Source of the DNA: Enterococcus termitis
Lineage (GTDB): Bacteria; Bacillota; Bacilli; Lactobacillales; Enterococcaceae
DNA: 64,000 nucleotides
Reading direction: 5' to 3'
NCBI RefSeq assembly: GCF_001730305.1
Contig: NZ_MIJY01000034.1
Location: 124,001 to 188,000 of the forward strand
Shown here: positions 30,490 to 40,418 of the stretch, piece after piece
Numbering within the stretch: position 1 is the stretch's first letter
Layout of the letters: every line of letters starts with the position of its first letter
The notes under the pieces: generated by a model
What the model saw: only the letters and a program-made list of their open reading frames with translations
What the model was told of the DNA's origin: nothing
Databases searched by the model: none
Translations under genes and position numbers: made by a program

Positions 30490-30843
30490 TTAAATAGCTC
30501 CTTCATAGTCAGATTCTTTAAAGCCATTTGCTAAAAATTGATCCCCTTTAACAAAAATCGGACGTTTGATCAACATACCATCCGTTGCTAAAAGTTCACT
30601 TGCTTCTTTGATTGAGAAATCATTGACCTTGTCTTTTAGGCCTTGTTCTCTGTAACGAATACCGCTTGTATTGAAGAAACGGCGAATCGGTAACTCACTT
30701 TGCTCCATCCAGTTCGCTAATTGCTCAGCAGTTGGCGGATTTTCGATCATATCGATTGTTTCGTATTTGGCTTTCTTTTCGTCTAGCCAAGCTTTTGCTT
30801 TTTTACATGTTGAACATTTTGGATACCAGTAAAATGTATACAT
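30490..30843 (-). CDS. ArsC/Spx-family thioredoxin-fold protein
   Basis: This 117-residue protein has YPKCSTCKKAKAWL with Cys10 and Cys13 (C-x-x-C) and KRPIFVKGDQFLANGF. It is an ArsC-type reductase or Spx-like redox protein; the C-x-x-C without the RNA-polymerase-binding features of Spx that I can judge makes an arsenate-reductase-family (YffB-like) label safer. It lies 18 bases after rodA. Confidence 0.8.
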   Translation of the reverse strand: MYTFYWYPKCSTCKKAKAWLDEKKAKYETIDMIENPPTAEQLANWMEQSELPIRRFFNTSGIRYREQGLKDKVNDFSIKEASELLATDGMLIKRPIFVKGDQFLANGFKESDYEGAI

Positions 30844-30861
30844 ACTAACGCCTTCTTTCGT

Positions 30862-32046
30862 TTAATATTCTTCAATCGTTGCTTCTTTTTGATATTTCAT
30901 GGACATGATCAAACCAACGCCTAGCATATTTCCTAAGATAGAGGAACCACCTTGACTAATAAACGGTAACGGAATCCCAGTTAATGGCAGCAATCCAATA
31001 TTAGCGCCGATGTTCTCAAATACGTGGAATAAAATCATCATAATAATTCCGGTCGCAATATAAGCATAAAATTCATTATTTGTCTCAAAACAAACACGAA
31101 TCATACGGTAAATCAATATAAAGTATAGCAAAATAATAAAACAACCGCCAATGAAACCAAAATTTTCTCCTACTACAGTAAAGATCATATCTGATTCTCT
31201 GACTGGAACGTAAACATCACTATTGTTGAAGCCTTTACCAAACAAGCCACCTGAGCCGATCGCAGTCAATGCTAGTGCCGGTTGTTGGGAACGGTTTGGG
31301 TCATGATGGAATGGTTTCATCCATAAATCGATTCTATCAAACTGGTATGATTTAAACCCTACCGAATACAGAAATTCTCGACCAGCTGTAGTCGTCACTA
31401 GATAAATCGTTCCAGCTCCGAGCAAAATTGCGACTAGAAAGGTTGGTAAAATAATTTTCCAGGAAATACCTGACATGAGAAAAACACCGCTAAAAATGGC
31501 AAGGAAAACCAACATCGTTCCGAAGTCATCCTGCAGTAAAATCAAAATCAAGACTGGTAACGTAACTAATAGCATCTTCCCGATCAACCAAAAATCAGAC
31601 TTCAGTGTCCGATTGATATTTTTCACATTATGCATTGTGACAATGTAAGCCAACATAAGAATGAACGCAATTTTCATCAATTCAGACGGCTGAAACGTCG
31701 TTCCGCCAAAAGAAATCCAGTTTTTTGAACCTGTTTGTGATTCTAAATAAGGATCATAAAATTTTAACAGCAAGCCCATCATGACTAAGCCTATAGCATA
31801 AAAAATTGGCGTTAGCCGCCAAAGTAGCTTGGAGTTAAAGTGCATCACAACAACGATGCTAATGCCGCCAACCAAGTACCACAGCCCTTGCTTCATCAGC
31901 ATGTTGCCGATTTCCGGACGTAATGGATCATTGCTCAATGCTACATATAATGAAAGTATTCCAATGATCGATAGAAGAAATACTGGTAAGATTACTCCAT
32001 AGTCGATTCGATTATCTAGGTTATTTAGTAATTTTTTTTTATTCAT
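30862..32046 (-). CDS. rodA: SEDS-family peptidoglycan polymerase RodA
   Basis: This 394-residue protein has about ten membrane helices and the SEDS signatures WISFGGTTFQPSELMK, GENFGFIGG and GIPLPFISQGGSS. It polymerises glycan strands from lipid II for side-wall or peripheral growth, with a class B PBP. FtsW is the alternative, but the length and motifs fit RodA better. Confidence 0.9.
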   Translation of the reverse strand: MNKKKLLNNLDNRIDYGVILPVFLLSIIGILSLYVALSNDPLRPEIGNMLMKQGLWYLVGGISIVVVMHFNSKLLWRLTPIFYAIGLVMMGLLLKFYDPYLESQTGSKNWISFGGTTFQPSELMKIAFILMLAYIVTMHNVKNINRTLKSDFWLIGKMLLVTLPVLILILLQDDFGTMLVFLAIFSGVFLMSGISWKIILPTFLVAILLGAGTIYLVTTTAGREFLYSVGFKSYQFDRIDLWMKPFHHDPNRSQQPALALTAIGSGGLFGKGFNNSDVYVPVRESDMIFTVVGENFGFIGGCFIILLYFILIYRMIRVCFETNNEFYAYIATGIIMMILFHVFENIGANIGLLPLTGIPLPFISQGGSSILGNMLGVGLIMSMKYQKEATIEEY

Positions 32047-32226
32047 TCGTCATCCCTTTTCCTTGAATCATACGCTTTTTATTATAACTTTGTATGGATA
32101 GAAAAGAAAGTGTAGACTTGATGATTTTGGAAAAACTTTAGAGAATTCTATTGATTATTGTAAACTATTTCTTCTCTTGATAAATAGACAAATCAACGTA
32201 TAATAGAGTTTTGGGGGAGATTTACT

Positions 32227-32973
32227 ATGAGAAAAGTATACTTATTAGGAATTGTTTTGGGGTTGTTCGTATTTGGCGGCTGCACACAGAAAAAAAACGA
32301 ACAGTCTTCTGTTACGGAGCCTTGGCTCACTATTGACAATCATACCGTTGAAGCTGATGAAAACGGGCAGTTTGAACTAACCGGAAAAGCGAAATATAGC
32401 AGTTTTTCAGCAAAGGTAGCCATTAAGAATAACTCTGGCAATACTACTCAGGGAACGAGAGGAATTCTTAAAATCGATAAAGATGGCACATTTGTTTGGA
32501 GAAATATTTTTATTGATGGTCATCAGCCAACGACGGATGTCTCTTTTTATACATACAAAGAAAAAGAGAAAATGAACTACACAGTCAATGTTGATTATAG
32601 TGAATATGTTGCAAGGAAAGAAGCTGATCAATTAGCAGAAGAAAAAATGAATCAGACGATGCCCACACTTTTAGCAGAAATTGTCACAGAATCTGAAGGA
32701 ACGATCGTAAAAATAGATAAAAAGCGTTCTAGCTATAAAAGTTTACTCGTCACGGTGCCATTAACAGTAAAATATGAGCGCAATGGTGAGAAGAAAAAAT
32801 ATATGGATACTATTGGATTTTTTGTTCAAGATAAAACAGCCGATACATTGTATCCTGAAAAAGAGCAGATCCCTTATATTACCTTTAGATATGAAACAAC
32901 CGATGAACTTTTAGGGGGAAGTGATTTAATCAATCGTCGGAAATTTATTCTTTATGATGATGGTAATTATTAA
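32227..32973 (+). CDS. Lipoprotein of unknown function
   Basis: This 248-residue protein has a signal with lipobox FGGC (Cys19). The mature part is charged and predicted beta-rich, with no recognised domain. GGGGGAG lies nine bases before ATG 32,227. It is monocistronic, followed by a terminator at 33,006. Confidence 0.75.
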   Translation: MRKVYLLGIVLGLFVFGGCTQKKNEQSSVTEPWLTIDNHTVEADENGQFELTGKAKYSSFSAKVAIKNNSGNTTQGTRGILKIDKDGTFVWRNIFIDGHQPTTDVSFYTYKEKEKMNYTVNVDYSEYVARKEADQLAEEKMNQTMPTLLAEIVTESEGTIVKIDKKRSSYKSLLVTVPLTVKYERNGEKKKYMDTIGFFVQDKTADTLYPEKEQIPYITFRYETTDELLGGSDLINRRKFILYDDGNY

Positions 32974-33005
32974 TAGACTCTAGAGTGTTATCATAACAGA
33001 CAAGA

Positions 33006-33044
33006 AAGCGACTCACGCACTCAATACGTGAATCGCTTTTTTAT
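33006..33044. terminator. Bidirectional terminator
   Basis: The stem AAGCGACTCACG/CGTGAATCGCTT is followed by T6. It lies between the convergent lipoprotein gene and the MFS gene. Confidence 0.8.
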
Positions 33045-33054
33045 TCTAAAGTAA

Positions 33055-34284
33055 TCAAGCTTCCACTACTTTGTTTGCTTCGGCTTTTTTCAGTTGACTA
33101 TAGATTATATTTAGTAGTAAACCAATACAAGCAACGATAATCGCCACATAAAATGCATTTGTGAAACTACCATTATTAGCTGCTGCCATATTCACTGCTA
33201 CCTTTGGCGCAAAAAACGCAGCTGTTGAATAGCCAACAAAAACAATTCCATAGTTGACGCCTTGATTGACAGGACCATAATTTTCCATAACAACTGGTGG
33301 AAAAACGCCCATTACTCCACCAAAGCAAAGCCCTAAAGCAATGATTCCAAACGCAAATCCTACCTGTGAAGATAAAACAGTCAATACGATAAGCGCAATA
33401 ATAATCACACTTAAAATAATATTCAATGTTTTGTTCCGTCCAAACTTATCAGAGACTGTACCCCACAGTACACGTCCTGCACAATTACTAAGTGAATATA
33501 GGCTTACATAAAATGCCGCTGTTCCTGCACTTAGACCAAACATTTGTTGACCAATCACAGAAGCATTTGATGCAATCATCAAACCAGAAAACGCTCCTGT
33601 ACACAGCATGAAAAAGATCAAGTAAAAATAAGGTGTCTGCAACATTTGCTTCCAATTTTTATTAATCATTTTAGTTCCACCATGTGTTTGTGGTGGCGTC
33701 CATCCATTCGGAAGATAATTCGCTGGAGCTGTTTTGATGAAAAAACTGGCAATCACTATAACTACCACATAAGCGATCCCTAAGAGACGAAATGCGTAAA
33801 ACACATCCTTATTTTCAATAAAGTAGTTGCCGATTGGCGCAGCTACGATAGCTGCCCCGCCCATACCAGCAGTAATGATCCCCGAAGCCAGACCTTTTTT
33901 ATCTGGAAACAACTTGATTGTATTACTAAGACAGCCTGAATAGGCTAAACCTTGCCCAAAACCACCGATCAATCCATAGGTTACATACAACATTGCCGTA
34001 CTTGTCACAAAACCTGTTAGGAAAAATCCTAGTCCAAATAATAAACCGCCAATAATAATTGCCCATTTAGCTAACCCTCGGTCGGTAAGAAAACCACCGA
34101 AGATCATCGGAACTGGACCTATTGCAGCGTTTATCGTAAAGGCCAGCATGATCTCAGCCATTGACCATCCTTTTTGTACACTTAATGGGCCAGCAAAAAC
34201 ACTAAATGCGTAAACAGCACCTGTACATAAAAGCACTGCTGTTGAGGCAATAAGCACCTGCCATCGATTTACGTTAGAATTCAT
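33055..34284 (-). CDS. MFS transporter of the oxalate/formate antiporter (OFA) type, in the hcr cluster
   Basis: This 409-residue protein has twelve membrane helices and an MFS loop GGFLTDRGLAKW, with the internal repeat motif GTVSDKFGRNK. It follows hcrB with a 32-base gap. In the Lactiplantibacillus plantarum hcrRABC cluster, as I recall it, a permease accompanies the hydroxycinnamate reductase, so this probably imports the aromatic acceptor or exports the product. Confidence 0.8.
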   Translation of the reverse strand: MNSNVNRWQVLIASTAVLLCTGAVYAFSVFAGPLSVQKGWSMAEIMLAFTINAAIGPVPMIFGGFLTDRGLAKWAIIIGGLLFGLGFFLTGFVTSTAMLYVTYGLIGGFGQGLAYSGCLSNTIKLFPDKKGLASGIITAGMGGAAIVAAPIGNYFIENKDVFYAFRLLGIAYVVVIVIASFFIKTAPANYLPNGWTPPQTHGGTKMINKNWKQMLQTPYFYLIFFMLCTGAFSGLMIASNASVIGQQMFGLSAGTAAFYVSLYSLSNCAGRVLWGTVSDKFGRNKTLNIILSVIIIALIVLTVLSSQVGFAFGIIALGLCFGGVMGVFPPVVMENYGPVNQGVNYGIVFVGYSTAAFFAPKVAVNMAAANNGSFTNAFYVAIIVACIGLLLNIIYSQLKKAEANKVVEA

Positions 34285-34316
34285 CTTTAATCCTCCATTT
34301 ATTTATCATTCATCAA

Positions 34317-36743
34317 CTATTTTGCTGCGATATCTTTCAAAGCTGTTTTGCCAGCAATACGACCAAACGTAAAGATATCTGTCAATGAATTTCCACCTAA
34401 GCGATTTCCTGCGTGAATCCCGCCTGCTACTTCACCTGCAGCATACAGTCCAGAAATAACATTGCCCTGTTCATCTAAAACATGCGTATCCGTATCAATT
34501 TTCAACCCGCCCATCGTATGGTGAACGGCTGGTTTTCTTGGCGTTGCATAGAATGGTGCTACAGCTACTTTTAAGTCAAAAACATCTTTGCCAAATTCCG
34601 GATCATTGCCCTGTTCAACATAACTATTGTACTTATTGATGGTTTCGACAAAAATAGTTGGTTCTATGCCAAGTTGTTCAGCTAGTCCTTCTAATGTTTC
34701 TGAACGGAACAATGTTCCCGCAGCAACCTGACGATCGATTTTTTCCTGTGTAGTATTGTACGCAGTCTTCTTGATTTCATTATCAGCAATTAGATAGAAT
34801 AATCCGCCATTATCAATCGCTGCTTGTGTTAAGGCATCTCGACTGCCATATTCATTCACAAATCGTTTTCCTTCTTGATTGACCATTACAAAGTTTTGTG
34901 GTGGAACTTGAAGCCCACTAAACAATGCGCCTGTTTCTGGATCTGAGACTGGCATCATTTGTGAAAAGCCCATTCCAACAAGGTCTGCGCCTACACTCTG
35001 ACCTAAACGAATGCCATCACCAGTGATAGCAGGTGAATTGGAGGTTTTTATATCATCATCGATTTGTGTCCAATACGTATTGTATTCCTTCAACATTTTC
35101 GTGTTCGCACCAAAACCTCCAGAAGCCAGAACAACTGCATCAGCATGAACTGTTACTTTTTGTCCATTTGGACCGGAACCAATGATTCCACTGATCGCTC
35201 CATTTTCAATAATCAATTCTTCAACTGCGGTATCCGTGATGATCGTTCCGCCATTCGTTTCAACAAATGTTTGAAGCGCTGAAACAAAGGCATAGCCTTC
35301 ATTTTTCAATGGTTTATGTCCTCGACGCCACAAGGCTCCAACTGGCATAGTAACATCTTCTGTATCAAATTCAACGCCGATTTCTTCTAGCCATTTCACA
35401 GAATCAAGTGCCTGATCTGTCAAAATTTTTACTAAATCATACTGACCGTAGATAACATTTCCTTTTTGGTCCGTACGTTTACCACCAAGATAAGTTTGCA
35501 TCCGGTGGAAAATCGCTGAATCGAATAGATAACCAGTTTTTCCTTCATTTTCAGATAAGTAAGTGTTGATTTGTTGTTTTAGCTTACGGAAATCATCTAA
35601 ATAGTCTGGATCGATCTGACTTTCATCAATTGAAGCCATTTCTTCTAGTGTATGACTTTCGCCTGGAATCGCATCAAATGTATTTTGCCATTTTGGATCA
35701 GCCGCATTCATTGGTCCTCCAGTACGTACTGTATTTCCGCCAACTGCTGGGAATTTTTCAACTACAATAACCTTTTTCCCTTCCTGTAATACGCTTGCTG
35801 CTGCAGCTAATCCTGCTCCACCCGCACCTACTACCACTACATCTGTGGCATATTCGACATCTTCAGCAACTGTACTTGGCGCTTTGGGGCGTTTTCTAAG
35901 AATGTCAGGATTGGCTCCAGCCATTTTAACTGCTTTTGCCACTCCGTCAATTACTCCATTACTTGTAACAGAAGCACCAGATAAAACGTCTACATTCAAG
36001 GTTTGCCCTTCAAGAATTTGAGTTGGGATTCTTGTGAATACCACATCGGCAATTCCTTCTGATTCGCCAGAAGTATCAATATCGATGGCGTCGATTCGAT
36101 CAGTGGTTAGAGTGACAACCATCGGCAAGTCTCCGTTATGTCCGGGAGCCGTAACCGTATAGTTGCCTGGTTCAAACGTTACCTCTTCTGGAACATTTAA
36201 TAAGTTAGCAATTTCTGTGAAGCGAAGAAAACGCCAGAAACAGCTCTCTAGAAAATCGATAGTTCGTTCTTCTTTAATATTTCCTTCTTCATCAAAGGCT
36301 TGATGCGCACGTCCCAGTAAAAATTCATATCCTGGCATAACCGTTGCATTCACACCTGGCGCATCTAAAATTTGTCTTAAGTGGAGCTGTGCACGTGAGG
36401 ATCCCTGAACATCATATGAAGCACCAACAATCATCACTGGTTTGCCGTCAAATGGATGTAGATTAAATGAAAGCCATTCAAGAATGCTCTTTAGCGCGGA
36501 AGGAATAGAATGATTATGCTCTGGCGTAGCGATGATCACACCGTCAGCTTCGGTGATCTTTCTATTAAACTCCTGGATTACATCACTGTTGGATTGATCA
36601 TTTGTTTCGTTAAACATTGGTACATTTGTTAATTCTAAAATTTCAATATCTGCTTGCTTACTAAAATGTTTTTGCATAAACTGCAAAAGCAATCGATTGT
36701 ATGATTCTTGTGCATTCGTACCGACGATTCCAATAAATTTCAT
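34317..36743 (-). CDS. hcrB: Hydroxycinnamate-reductase-type flavoprotein, three-domain fusion (HcrB-like)
   Basis: The protein has 808 residues. Residues 1-180 are an NAD(P)H-dependent FMN reductase domain ([10 protein letters not shown] start, [10 protein letters not shown]). Residues 195-280 are an FMN_bind domain with the flavinylation-type motif SGASVTS (255-261). From 301 it is a fumarate-reductase-like FAD domain ([32 protein letters not shown] near the C terminus). This layout and length match HcrB of L. plantarum and NADH:(hydroxy)cinnamate or acrylate reductases. The stop of hcrA and this ATG overlap. The ApbE enzyme encoded at 38,606 probably attaches the FMN. It is likely a soluble cytoplasmic anaerobic electron sink. 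Confidence 0.87.
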   Translation of the reverse strand: MKFIGIVGTNAQESYNRLLLQFMQKHFSKQADIEILELTNVPMFNETNDQSNSDVIQEFNRKITEADGVIIATPEHNHSIPSALKSILEWLSFNLHPFDGKPVMIVGASYDVQGSSRAQLHLRQILDAPGVNATVMPGYEFLLGRAHQAFDEEGNIKEERTIDFLESCFWRFLRFTEIANLLNVPEEVTFEPGNYTVTAPGHNGDLPMVVTLTTDRIDAIDIDTSGESEGIADVVFTRIPTQILEGQTLNVDVLSGASVTSNGVIDGVAKAVKMAGANPDILRKRPKAPSTVAEDVEYATDVVVVGAGGAGLAAAASVLQEGKKVIVVEKFPAVGGNTVRTGGPMNAADPKWQNTFDAIPGESHTLEEMASIDESQIDPDYLDDFRKLKQQINTYLSENEGKTGYLFDSAIFHRMQTYLGGKRTDQKGNVIYGQYDLVKILTDQALDSVKWLEEIGVEFDTEDVTMPVGALWRRGHKPLKNEGYAFVSALQTFVETNGGTIITDTAVEELIIENGAISGIIGSGPNGQKVTVHADAVVLASGGFGANTKMLKEYNTYWTQIDDDIKTSNSPAITGDGIRLGQSVGADLVGMGFSQMMPVSDPETGALFSGLQVPPQNFVMVNQEGKRFVNEYGSRDALTQAAIDNGGLFYLIADNEIKKTAYNTTQEKIDRQVAAGTLFRSETLEGLAEQLGIEPTIFVETINKYNSYVEQGNDPEFGKDVFDLKVAVAPFYATPRKPAVHHTMGGLKIDTDTHVLDEQGNVISGLYAAGEVAGGIHAGNRLGGNSLTDIFTFGRIAGKTALKDIAAK

Positions 36744-37366
36744 TATTTTTCTCCTCCATCAGCAAGTTGTTCCCATGTAAATTTTCTATTTTGTTCTGTC
36801 TTAAAACGATGATCTTTAACCAACTGGTTTGTCATCGAAACAAATAAACAGAATTCCTCAAAACATTCTTCTAACTCCGTTACTCTTTCCGGATAAATTA
36901 ATTCACCCTCTTCATCAAATGCCTGAAGTGAATGACCCAATAAAAATTCTGATCCAGGCATAATTCGGGCTTTTAATTCAGGTGCATCCAAAATTTGGCG
37001 TAAATGTGCCTGTGCTCTGGAAGAACCTAGCGACCCATGAGAGGCGCCGACGATCATCACTGGCTTGTCGATCAAAGGACGAGTCGTATAAGATAACCAT
37101 TCAATTAAACTTTTAAGTGCCGCCGGAATTGAATGATCGTATTCTGGTGTACTAATGATCACACCATCTGCTTCGTTGATCTTATCTGACAATTCTTGGA
37201 TTCCTTTAGGTGCAGTTTTGTCTTTTGGTTCATTGAACGCTGGAAAATCCTTGATCTCACAGACTTCGATTTCAGCAGTTTCAATAAAATGTTTGCTCAT
37301 AAATTGTAACAAGGCCCGATTTGTCGATTGATCCGAATTCGTGCCAACAATACCGATAAATTTCAT
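36743..37366 (-). CDS. hcrA: NAD(P)H-dependent FMN reductase subunit (HcrA-like)
   Basis: This 207-residue flavodoxin-fold reductase, [17 protein letters not shown], is clearly homologous to the first 180 residues of the adjacent hcrB product, suggesting duplication followed by fusion. It has the family segment [14 protein letters not shown]. It feeds electrons from NAD(P)H to the reductase. ATG 37,366 with AAAGGGTGAC upstream is preferred over 37,408. It overlaps hcrB by one base. Confidence 0.85.
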   Translation of the reverse strand: MKFIGIVGTNSDQSTNRALLQFMSKHFIETAEIEVCEIKDFPAFNEPKDKTAPKGIQELSDKINEADGVIISTPEYDHSIPAALKSLIEWLSYTTRPLIDKPVMIVGASHGSLGSSRAQAHLRQILDAPELKARIMPGSEFLLGHSLQAFDEEGELIYPERVTELEECFEEFCLFVSMTNQLVKDHRFKTEQNRKFTWEQLADGGEK

Positions 37367-37609
37367 AAGTAAGTCACCCTTTCTTTTTGTGAAAATATAC
37401 ACATGCAACCGTAAAAAAAATCACTTTTAGACTAGCTTTTTCATAAAAATATATAGAAAAACCAAAAAACCCAGTTAAAAAGACTCATTTCGTATATCTT
37501 CCTTTATGCAATTAGTTTAATTCAGAAGAAAACGTTTGTGAAATATTTATTTAATTATCAAACTATAAGTAATTTGTTATAATAGTTAAAAAAAGGAGGA
37601 TGTGAACCC

Positions 37610-38545
37610 ATGAGCTTTATTTATTCACCTAATATGTTGAAATACCTTGATATGCTTTTGAAATATGGAAACTATACAAAAGCAGCTAAAGAGCTTTATA
37701 TCTCACAACCGTATCTCACACAAACAATCAAGAAAGTCGAGCTGGAACTTGGGACAGAAATCATCAATAGACAGTCTTCTCCTTTGCAGCTAACAGAAGC
37801 AGGTAAAATCTACTATCAATACTTACTATCGTTAGAAACAGAGCAAGATCAGTTTCGAAAAAAAATCTCTGCCTATTCTTCTCAAAAACAAACCGTTATT
37901 CGCATTGGGATTTTATCAAGTTTAGGGACGTATCTACTTCCACTTTTCTTACCAGATTTCATTAAGAATCATCCGCAAATCAATATTCAACTGGTGGAAT
38001 CGATACCAGAATTGAACGAAGAAAAAATTATCGCTAAAGAACTTGATTTTTTTATTGGACAAAACCCAGAAACCATTTCTCCAAATCTTACAACCTATAG
38101 TCGCGGTCCGCATGGGTATTATGCAATTATTCCTAAAACTTCTACGTTGTATCAAAAAAATCAGATTTTACTTAAAGAAAATACGGTTTCGCCAACGCAG
38201 TTACTTCAAGAACCATTAATTTTAACAACTCGAAGTTCAGCAATCAGACGTCAAATTGACTACTTGTTACAAAAACATAAAATCCAACCAACCATTGTTT
38301 TGGAGAGCAACAATATATTTACAGTGTTAGAATTAGCAAAACAAAATCTTGGCGTAACCTTTATCCCAGAAAGTGTTTACGTGTCTAAGTCAGATGGTGA
38401 CTACAATGTGTATCCCATGCCTTTAGAGCTTTTGTCGCTAGACTATTTTATCGCACATTCTGCTGAAAAAAAGCTGGTCTCAGAGGAAAAAGAGCTAGTT
38501 GACTGTTTTCTTCAATCCCTAGACTTAGCATTGCTACAAAAATAA
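37610..38545 (+). CDS. hcrR: LysR-family regulator of the hcr cluster
   Basis: This 311-residue LysR protein has an N-terminal winged HTH (YTKAAKELYISQPYLTQTIKKVE) and a periplasmic-binding-type effector domain. It is divergent from hcrA with a 243-base intergenic region, the standard place for a LysR regulator of the neighbouring operon. AAAGGAGGATG precedes ATG 37,610. The inducer is probably a hydroxycinnamate, by analogy. Confidence 0.88.
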   Translation: MSFIYSPNMLKYLDMLLKYGNYTKAAKELYISQPYLTQTIKKVELELGTEIINRQSSPLQLTEAGKIYYQYLLSLETEQDQFRKKISAYSSQKQTVIRIGILSSLGTYLLPLFLPDFIKNHPQINIQLVESIPELNEEKIIAKELDFFIGQNPETISPNLTTYSRGPHGYYAIIPKTSTLYQKNQILLKENTVSPTQLLQEPLILTTRSSAIRRQIDYLLQKHKIQPTIVLESNNIFTVLELAKQNLGVTFIPESVYVSKSDGDYNVYPMPLELLSLDYFIAHSAEKKLVSEEKELVDCFLQSLDLALLQK

Positions 38546-38548
38546 GAA

Positions 38549-38597
38549 TAGAAGGCAAACTCATCCGTTTATACGTTTGCCCTCTATTCATTGGATC
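38549..38597. terminator. Bidirectional terminator
   Basis: The hairpin AGAAGGCAAACTC/GTTTGCCCTCT lies between convergent hcrR and apbE. It shares its arm and loop sequence with the metQ terminator. Confidence 0.7.
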
Positions 38598-38605
38598 TTT
38601 TATAA

Positions 38606-39541
38606 TCATGCGTCTAGCTGATTCTTCAACCCTTGGGTGCATGCCATTCGACCGTCACTTGTTATAACCATCCCTTGGATTTTATTTGATAGACCATTAA
38701 GAAAAGTAATAATTTCAGCAGCACGTTTCCCATATAAGCGGGTCGTCCAAATTTCTCCATCTAATGATATATCAGACACAATAGTTAAACTGGCAAGATC
38801 CGTTTGAATTGGATAGCCTGTCTTACTACTAAAAATGTGATGGTACGTTTGTCCTTGCCAGTCAAATTTCCGTTCGTAAATACCTGACGTAACCACAGAT
38901 TGATTTTTCACTTTTATGATAGCTGCTTGATTTCCTCTTGGTAAGAAAGGATTTTGAATACCAATACGCCAAAAACCATCTTTATGATTCGGTGATTCTC
39001 CAAAGGTTAAGACATTTCCACCTAAATCAATGAAAGCTGCTTGTGCTCCTTCCATTCGAAAATAGTCAATAATTCGATCAGCAAAATACCCTTTTGCTAG
39101 AGCACCAAGATCAATAGCCATTTTAGGTTTGCTAAGGAAAACGGTTTGCTCCTGATCATTAAGGATGATATCCCGCGGATCAATTAATTTCAGCAACTCG
39201 TTTATTCTTGCTTCGGTCGGATGACTAGCATCTGAGAACCCCACTCGCCATGCTTGAATCAGTGGTCCAATAGCTATATTCAGAAAACTCCCCTCAGCCA
39301 GACTCTGCTGTTTTCCTATTTTTATCAATTCATATAAATCTTTAACAGTTCGTACCGGGGCTTTCCCCGCCTGTCGATTAATTTCCATTAAATCTGAGTT
39401 TGGATCATTTGCGCTAAACCGTTTTTCATAATCTATGAGTCTTTCTTTTGCTTCATTCAATAATTTTCCTGGCTTATCGTGCTGTACCCAAAGCTTGATA
39501 ACAGTACCCATTAAATGAATTGTGCTTTCTTCAGCGTTCAT
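38606..39541 (-). CDS. apbE: FAD:protein FMN transferase ApbE
   Basis: This 311-residue ApbE-family enzyme moves FMN from FAD onto a Ser or Thr in FMN_bind-type domains. It has MAIDLGALAKGYFADRI, AFIDLGGNV and the Mg-site region KTGYPIQTDLASLTIV. There is no signal peptide or lipobox, so it acts in the cytoplasm, consistent with modification of the HcrB-like protein next door. It is convergent with hcrR. Confidence 0.93.
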   Translation of the reverse strand: MNAEESTIHLMGTVIKLWVQHDKPGKLLNEAKERLIDYEKRFSANDPNSDLMEINRQAGKAPVRTVKDLYELIKIGKQQSLAEGSFLNIAIGPLIQAWRVGFSDASHPTEARINELLKLIDPRDIILNDQEQTVFLSKPKMAIDLGALAKGYFADRIIDYFRMEGAQAAFIDLGGNVLTFGESPNHKDGFWRIGIQNPFLPRGNQAAIIKVKNQSVVTSGIYERKFDWQGQTYHHIFSSKTGYPIQTDLASLTIVSDISLDGEIWTTRLYGKRAAEIITFLNGLSNKIQGMVITSDGRMACTQGLKNQLDA

Positions 39542-39701
39542 CGTTTCAACTTCTTTCTACTGTGGAATAGCCATATATTCAAAAATAACAAAAATTTTCA
39601 AAGTTCTCCATTACTTCCGGTCAGTAAAAAGTATACTCTTTACATAAATTTGGAGCAATAACTCTTTTAAAGTATTTTATACGCTTAAGTATACAAAAAA
39701 A

Positions 39702-40008
39702 GGATGGGGCAGAAGTGTTTAATCCCGAGAAATAAGAGGGAATTCACGAAAATTGCCAAGCATCACAGTGAGTTTACGAACTGATGATAATTGGTACCTA
39801 CCTGGTGCTCTTCAAATTTTTGTGACCAAGTAGGTACTGTGCAACACTGTTTATCTGCGACGAGTCTTTGACGAGAAAGCATCAACTCGTTCCTCGTTGT
39901 GTTTTACAGCAATTCCAGCTTATTTCCGAAAGGATTGCTTCTGCTTCCACCGTTTATTCGGAGTACAAGTGAGTGGGACATGACTCTTCGAGTCATGTCC
40001 CACTCACA
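39702..40008 (+). repeat. Dispersed intergenic repeat, copy 1
   Basis: About 307 bases, beginning GGATGGGGCAGAAGTGTTTA and ending in the hairpin GAGTGGGACATGACTC/GAGTCATGTCCCACTC. Inner blocks (CACAGTGAGTTTACGA, ACCAAGTAGGTACTGTG, AACTCGTTCCTCGTTGTG, CCGTTTATTCGGA) recur in inverted orientation at 45.0 kb and in part at 60.6 kb. Confidence 0.85.
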
Positions 40009-40012
40009 ATAA

Positions 40013-40418
40013 AAAAATGAAAAAGTTGGTTTGTTAGGGTTGAGTACATCATAGCTCGCCAAACTTAAATGAATCTTAAAAATAATATTTTTCCCATAAT
40101 TCTCAACCTGACTACCTTATAATTTCGTTCAATCTAGAGACAACAAGATAAGCTAAGAATCAGATTGACACTAATAAGCACTTACATTAGTATAGGTATA
40201 GGGTTTAAATGTCTACTAACTTATGGTAGCGCCCTTTTTTTAATTATTGAACAGTACAGTTATACTATGGTACTGTTACTATCATAAGGCAGATGGCGGA
40301 ATACACAACACAAAAAATGCATTTGTCACTAGCATGCGACTCATGTTTTTTATCTGTGCGGTTTTTATAGTTTACATAGAAGAGACAAAATAGAATATTT
40401 CAGACTAGGAGAGTTATT
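40013..40418. other. Leader region of the 40,419 gene
   Basis: No gene is seen. A GGTATAGGGTTTAAATGTCT tract ends in GCGCCC and a T-run near 40,240, and could be an attenuator. Another imperfect hairpin lies around 40,310-40,370. Confidence 0.35.
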
